From: Branchiostoma lanceolatum
Lineage: Eukaryota > Chordata > Leptocardii > Amphioxiformes > Branchiostomatidae
Assembly (NCBI RefSeq): GCF_035083965.1
Contig: NC_089724.1
Span: 21,790,474-21,854,473 of the forward strand
Reading direction: 5' to 3'
DNA: 64,000 nt
Part shown: positions 58,301 to 64,000 of the stretch, piece after piece
How positions within the stretch are numbered: the first letter of the stretch is position 1
Layout of the letters: each line of letters begins with the position of its first letter
Translations under genes and position numbers: made by a program
The notes under the pieces: generated by a model
Database searches by the model: none
Told to the model about the DNA's origin: nothing
Seen by the model: the letters and a program-made list of their open reading frames with translations, nothing else

Positions 58301-61300
58301 GAACATATTTGAATATGCATTTAGTTACTACTACTTACTGACAGACTGCTACAGTTGTAACTACATTGTCTAAAAAATGTGAATAAAATATAGAATTAGC
58401 TAGATTTAGGAGTCTCTAACTCCATAGATATGATGGTGTGCCCTTGCTTTCATCAAAGTTGAGGAGAAGCATGTTTGTATTCAAGGAGAAGCATAAAATG
58501 TATATGCGTATGTCACTTCTTTTCAATCTTCAGCTTCAATCTTCAGCTTCAAATTCAATCACCGAAGTATTGTTCCAGAAGTCAAGGCCTACCGCCCAAA
58601 TGCAAATAATACAAAAAATCAATTGTTAGTAATAATGTCTAATGAAAAGAGTGGTTTTACCATTATGATACTGACTCAATTTCTTTATAGCATGCTCGAA
58701 AACCCCTTGAGTCGGACCACGGAGACCCCTTCACTCTGCTGAATGCATTTGATGAGTGGATTCAGGTTTGAAGATTTTTCTTCTGTTTGTGTGAATGATC
58801 ATCTTTATTAGCATGACAACAAGCTATGCTATATAAGTGATGAAATTTAAAACAGACTTCCTCTATTTCACACTCTGTTAACAGATAAAAATCGTGATTA
58901 AAGAATAAGAGTTGATTTAAGAATTTGTAGTAAAAATTGTACTTCTTTGTTCAGTTTATCAATATACTTCTGCTCATACAATGTTTATATCTGTATATCA
59001 ATTACTGTAACATATGGTATTAGACATACAAGTGTCAGAAATGTAAAAAAAGATAATCCCTTATTGTAACCTACCGACCTAGGACCAGTAACACTTCATT
59101 AATATTACTTTTCCAAGGCCGGATTTTACACCTACACATAGTTCACATAGACAGTATGTATTTGGATGTTTAGATGTTTTATTTTCCCTCCAGGTGAAGG
59201 CAGGGGGGCGGAACTCGTCCAGGAAATGGTGCCGGAGGAGGGGACTGGAGGAGCAGAGGTTCTACGAGATGGTCAAACTGAAGGAGCAGTTCAAGGACTT
59301 ACTGAAGGTGGGGTGGGGAGAACTGTTGAGATTTTGGGAGGGAAGAAGGCATGGATATTGGTGGTGTTTGGTACTTAAGATACAGTGCATGACTTTGTGA
59401 TACACTAAACATACATTAAACATTCAATGTCCTTTATGTTCCATACACTGGTATGATCAGAAGCTTATCTTCAAAGACTAATGTCACACATTAGCCCTAC
59501 ATATTCAGTTCAAAGTTCTGTTGAAAGTTTTCTAACAAATTCCACACATGACACTAGATCAAACTGGCCCCTACATGAATAAATTCTGGCAGTTAATACA
59601 AACTTTCCAGAACAGGAACCTAATTTCTGTATGTTTTTTGTAAATATAGGCACAAAGCCTGAAGTATTGTAACGGAAACAGTATCCACAGAATATTTTCT
59701 TCTGTAGCTGATTGTGTTGTTTGCTATCCAGGGCCATGGTCTGCTGGAGGGTGAGAAGGATTGTTACTACCGTGAGGAGGAGAGGAGGAAGAGACATGGG
59801 GAGAGGAGGAGGCTGCAGGAGCTGAAGAGGAAACACGACAAGGGGCCCAGGAAGAGGAAGGTCCTCAAGTTAGAACATGAGGTAAGTCTGGAGACAGTAT
59901 CACGTAGTTAGTGCATAGAAAATTCTCATCCTTTTCTGAATGACAGGAACTGTCAGTGAATTGCTTGATTTAGAGATACATGTTTTAGAACAAAGCCACA
60001 GTATAACACATCATGAGGTACATAACTTTACAATAACCCTGAAGAGCTGAAATTCAAAACCACAATTTTGACCCCATGCCGTACAGGACATAGAACTGAG
60101 TGGTGGAGATGACGATGATGATGACGAGGTTGACATTAAGGACATTGAGTTCAAGCTGAAACACGACCTGAACCAGCTTCAGGAAACGTCCAATCAGACG
60201 CGCAGCTTCACCCTCCGTGACGTCCTTCTCCTCAAGGTCGTGCTCTGCAGGTCAGGGGGGCCACAAGGTCACTTTGCTGACATTCTAAGGTCTAGAAAAG
60301 GAAGTTATGGGGGTCACTCTATCCATACTTATTGGCTGAAGTAAAGAAAGTGATGATATCCTGTTACAAGTCTGCTTATCCTCAACTCATCTGTGTGGAA
60401 TATGTTGAGTAGGAGTATTTACCTTCTCATTCCCTGTGTATGTATGGTATTTTTACACAGTAATTTTATATATTAGCTAATTTTCTTGTTGTACACCTCA
60501 AAGGAGATCTTAGACGTATATCAATGCTAATAGCAGTACATAAATCATACAAACATTCAAGTTTTTAATTCAAGCGCTTTCCCCCATGTTCCAGTGGCCT
60601 GTACCCCTTGGTTGCCATAGCAGATGACTGCAACACTTACAGGAGAGACTCTGAGCAAGTCTTCCATACTAAAGTGAGCCATAGATCAAACTTCCATTTT
60701 GTTTTTAATAGTTTGTAGTAAATTTCAGTACATGTTGATATGATGGCTTCTTGGAACATGTTGTCAACATTTAAAGACTTTCAGGAAGATGGTATGAAGT
60801 AAGATAAGACAGAACAACATGAAAAATTTGAATGTTTACCCGTTCTTGATTTTTAAGATTGAATAACCCTGAGTTAATGCATACCATACTAGAGAAACTC
60901 ATGTTACATTCTTCCTTCTCACTTCCAGTCGAAACAGTTTGTTGTGCTCCACCCCACGGGTGTGTTCTGTACCAACCCTGAGCCCCTCCAACTGCCACAC
61001 ACAGAGGGGAAACAGGGCGTGGCACAGCTCAAGGGACAAGTCAGCAGTAAACATCAGCTGCTGGCTTACACGTGAGTCGTCTGTCTTAAGTCATAAGGTG
61101 CAAAAGAGCGCAAAGCAGTGTCTCCTAAAATTCTTCACGCAAGTCCACTCCATGTACAATGTAGTTTTTGCTAATTAATAATCATGTATTTTGCTTCATA
61201 TTAAGGATTTGGTGAATGGATGAATGGCTGTTACTTTTAATGTCAAGGGACATTTCTGCTTAGCTTTTCACAATTATAGTGCTTTTAGTCTGTCTCAATG

Positions 61301-63735
61301 AAATCTTGATTTTTTCCATTTTATAATTATCTTACAGAAGAGAATATTTTGTCCTGCTTCATTTCAATGTCCCTTATATGAAGCAGGATTAGATTTTTTT
61401 ATTGATATGATTATCGCCCCTGATCTTTCTGCATCCTTTGTAGTTCCCTACTGGAGACCAACAAGCCGTACCTTGTGAACACTATGCGGATCCCTGCCCT
61501 GCAGACCCTGATGCTGTACGCACACTGTCTGGACACCAACCAGGACTGCACAAGGTAGTGTGCTGGTTCAGTTCTCAAGATCTGAAGTTGTACATAACTG
61601 GTTCAGTTCTCGATATCTGAAATTCAGCTCACTGGTTCAGTCATCGTGTGTTCTTGTGCATATGTTCTTGCGGGATTATACAAGGGATATGTCTTGTATG
61701 GTACCCTACGTCAGCATACACAAATGAACACTCTGTGTCATGTTGTTGGTAGCAGAAATTCTTGATTGCTGACTTGCCCTAGATTGTACAGATGCCTCAC
61801 AAGTCAGTACAACAATGAGCAATAATGGTTCACTTCTTAGCTATTTTCAAAGAAGTTTCATTCTTATGCTGTATATGTTCGAAAATTTTGATCTCTATTT
61901 ATAGAACTACTAATTGTAGAGTGGATGTCATCCAATATAACAGGCGACCCATCACATTCATCTAACTGATTATGCAGTGCTGGTATGTGACATTTGTAGA
62001 TTAGACAGGCACAGAATACTAAGTAGATACATGTATAATCTGGGTTCCCCTTCTGTCCAGGATAGTGTCTGACTACTGGTTGGAGCTGACCTTTGATGAA
62101 TCTGAGGCTGCCCAACTCCTGCTGTCCTCAGTCATCCAGCTGCGTGCCACGTGGGCCAAACTGCTGGGGCTCAGGCTACAGGGTGACTCAAATGCTTTTC
62201 CAAATTTCCATAGTGTTCAATAATAATTTATTGTGATAAATGTTGGTGCTACATTTCTACACTGTCCTAGATAGATTTTGTCTGTCTCTCTTTCTCTCGA
62301 TCTTCACTGCTCAAGTTAGATGAATTTTCAGTCTATTCTTGGTGTGAATTCCATGAAACAACAGGATCATACAATGTTGTGGAACAACTTAAGAATAAGT
62401 CTAACATAATCTTTGTTAAATCCTACTTTCATTATACATTAAATGTAACTATAATTTCTCAGACTTTTTCTGAATTCTAACAGTTTCTTTGTTCCTGTCA
62501 GAGTCGAGTAAGAGACAGAAGGATGACGATGATGAGGATGAAGATGACACCAGCAGGAAGGCGAGGAAGCTGGAGAAGGTGCTGGCCAACAAGCTGACCG
62601 AGTTCCTGAGCAGTGATGTGGAGTACTCCATCAGGAGGCTCGGCAACTCGGAGATCAAGAACCTGTTTGTGGGACTGCTGGAAGGTTTGGACTTGATCAT
62701 CCTTCTTCTCAAAATATGAGTTTTGCAAAATACTCTAAATGCAGAAATGTTCGCGGTAGTTTTATGTTCACGGTTTTTGCGGCGACCGTTTCACCAATCC
62801 AAGCAATTTTTATCCAATATTGTAGCAGTATGTGACTATTGCGCTAGCTGCGGCGAACTTAAAACCACCGCGAACACTCCATTTTTGCCTTAGCGCGAAA
62901 TAAAAACCACAAGAACTTAAATGCATTTACAGTAACATGGGCTGTGAGCGTTCTCATTGACACACAGCTATGATGGGGAAAATTGTTGACTGTGTCAGAG
63001 ATGTTGACATTGTCCATGGCTGCTGTTTGGTATATTTTGATTCAGTCAGCTCTTTTTCAGCGAGATATATTGATTTTAGGCACAGTGACATCATTGGCCT
63101 TTGTTTGGGATTTGACCCCAGGGCCATGAGATTATTTCAGCTGTTATGATGGGTTTAAATGCCACAGAGTGAACTTTGTCAGTGGAAGCAGCCATGATAG
63201 GTCACAAGATGCACCTTGATAAGAAAAAACACAATAGTTAGCAGCTTTCCGAGGCAAGTACAGTGTTAGAAAATAACAATGAGACGGGTGGGAAAGAAAA
63301 TGGAACGTGATCTTATAGCTTGGTAACAACAATAAGACAGTTGCAGTGAAAATAAGCAGTACTATGTACATGATAAAACTGCATGTGCACGTACATAGAT
63401 TGATAAGATATCAAACAAAAGTCACTCCACCTGAATAGTGAACTGACCCACAGCAGATCACCTATAATGGGAAAATTCAAACAAAGTTGATTCCCTACAT
63501 TACTGGGCAAAATACTGGTTTGAGATTTACTCTTTCCTCTCTCAAATGGCATTAGAGAAATTAGAACATGGGATTCTTAACCACATAGTATGTGTGTGTT
63601 TAAAGGGAATATTAAATTTTATTTCACAGTAGGTTCCTCAGCAACTGAGCCTGTGCCATCGCTGTTTTCCGGTGAGTGCAGACCCCACCCGACCAAAGGT
63701 GGTGTACAGATCAACGACTACCTAACCTACAACTG
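49392..63735 (+). CDS. DHX34: DHX34 DEAH-box RNA helicase, 26 exons visible, 3' end off window
   Basis: An RNA helicase of nonsense-mediated mRNA decay. Exons: 49392-49957, 50191-50420, 50727-50809, 51173-51310, 51572-51761, 52118-52185, 52668-52817, 53457-53510, 53827-53898, 54456-54611, 54806-54913, 55169-55265, 55717-55864, 56144-56210, 56707-56814, 57341-57427, 58691-58765, 59194-59307, 59732-59881, 60087-60250, 60595-60673, 60929-61071, 61444-61554, 62061-62182, 62502-62684 and 63630-63735; all phases join (about 1189 codons). Helicase motifs: [10 protein letters not shown] (330-338), Ia TQPRR, II DEVH (424-427, split by an intron), III SAT (456-458) and VI QRKGRAGR (632-639, split by an intron). 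DHX34 markers include [22 protein letters not shown] and HPTKGG. The N-terminus has a ~165-residue charged extension with four YRxKH-like repeats. The C-terminal zinc-finger region is missing at the right edge. Confidence 0.96.
50921..51140. repeat. Inverted pair of Penelope flanking-repeat fragments
   Basis: 50,921-51,035 matches the flanking repeat of the element at 39,846-42,196 (GATGAAGGTTAGACATCCAG). The following part matches it inverted, including GAAAGACAG-loop-CTGTCTGAAACGTC. The ribozyme-like core is decayed (CAACGA instead of CTGACGA). It lies in DHX34 intron 3. Confidence 0.7.
52401..52536. repeat. 136-bp foldback repeat in DHX34 intron 6
   Basis: TAGTCTCCAAGCAGACC is mirrored by the inverted GGTCTGGTTGGAGACTA, and inner arms around AAGACCGTATCCAAC pair with GTTGGATACGGTCTT. 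Confidence 0.8.
52855..52985. repeat. Partial inverted copy of the GGTGCAC-rich MITE
   Basis: Inverted blocks matching 34,514-34,925 (AATTGGAGCTGTGCACCT, TAGATATTTTTGTAGGCTAT) just inside DHX34 intron 7. Only one end of the element is present. Confidence 0.65.
55500..55610. repeat. Short Penelope flanking-repeat relic
   Basis: ACTCAAGCAACTGGATATGA is followed by inverted CTTGAGTAA, and ACCTGGATGTCTAAC matches the inverted start of the 158-bp repeat. It lies in DHX34 intron 12. Confidence 0.55.
57641..57800. repeat. 160-bp foldback repeat in DHX34 intron 16
   Basis: TGAATCAAAGTTGAACTGCA at the left is mirrored by inverted TGCAGTCCAACTTTGATTCA at the right, and inner arms GACTTACCCAA/TTGGGTAAGTC also pair. 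Confidence 0.82.
62731..62934. repeat. ~204-bp MITE-like element with TACTGTAAATGCA-type ends
   Basis: Left TACTCTAAATGCAGAAATGT and right GAACTTAAATGCATTTACAGTA are imperfect inverted ends. CCGCGAAC words recur on both strands. The single occurrence near 55,980 (CTACTGTAAATGCATTCC) may be a related end. Confidence 0.6.
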
Positions 63736-64000
63736 GTGAGCTGTGAAATCTTACTATCAGCTACATGTTTGATAGACAATTGACTATACTGAAGCCATCC
63801 TTGTGGTGTTCATTTGTCCCTCAGTATGCATTTGTGCCATGTCAAACTGTTTGAGTTAGACTAGAGAAAGGGAATATTTTGGTTGTAAACCTCTCTAAGA
63901 TAAAAGATTAATTTCTGTATTCAAAGAGACCCTTGGTAAAGGCATAGACACACATTCAGAATCTTCGCTATGTCACATTGTGTCATACGGCTACTTTTTT
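63736..64000. other. DHX34 intron 26, continues off the window
   Basis: AT-rich intron sequence up to the right edge. No exon was recognised. Confidence 0.6.

Overview
The window is intron-rich, AT-leaning animal nuclear DNA and most resembles a lancelet (Branchiostoma, amphioxus). It has many short coding exons with GT-AG borders and full-length bilaterian gene structures. An unusual cytochrome P450 recalls the CYP74-clan enzymes known from lancelets, and short inverted-repeat transposons are dense and often nested. The species call is an inference; no ribosomal or mitochondrial marker is present.

Layout. (1) 1-13,452, minus strand: the 5' two-thirds of an atypical P450 gene whose heme-binding end lies off the left edge. 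Its ~9.7-kb intron holds a possible two-exon small Cys-rich gene (5,052-7,397) and a 4.57-kb element with ~0.84-kb terminal inverted repeats (7,522-12,093). (2) 13,453-15,594: a divergent promoter region shared with UNG, carrying a 1.1-kb TIR element and, next to UNG, a CCAAT/E2F/E-box cluster. (3) 15,595-20,661, plus: complete uracil-DNA glycosylase UNG (8 exons, 303 aa); intron 1 holds a three-level nest of transposons and a SINE. (4) 21,570-24,150: repeats, including a dead Tc1-type transposase, a tandem array of telomere-like palindromes and a ~126-bp tandem array. (5) 24,624-31,049, plus: complete DCLRE1A/SNM1A interstrand-crosslink nuclease (12 exons, 908 aa). (6) 32,844-44,986, plus: complete M17 leucyl-aminopeptidase-like gene (15 exons, 517 aa); its introns carry a Penelope-like retroelement with hammerhead-like motifs in both flanking repeats, plus a 1.29-kb TIR element. 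(7) 45,854-47,472, minus: a large exon with REXO1-like N-terminal motifs and a duplicated SUMO-interacting-motif block. (8) 49,392-63,735+, plus: DHX34, a DEAH-box RNA helicase of nonsense-mediated decay; 26 coding exons are visible and the C-terminal end lies off the right edge.

The genes do not form one pathway. UNG and SNM1A are neighbouring, co-oriented DNA-repair genes that both carry a PCNA-binding (PIP-box) motif, which suggests replication-coupled repair for both. All coordinates, splice sites and reading frames were derived by reading the sequence by eye; exon chains were checked for phase consistency.
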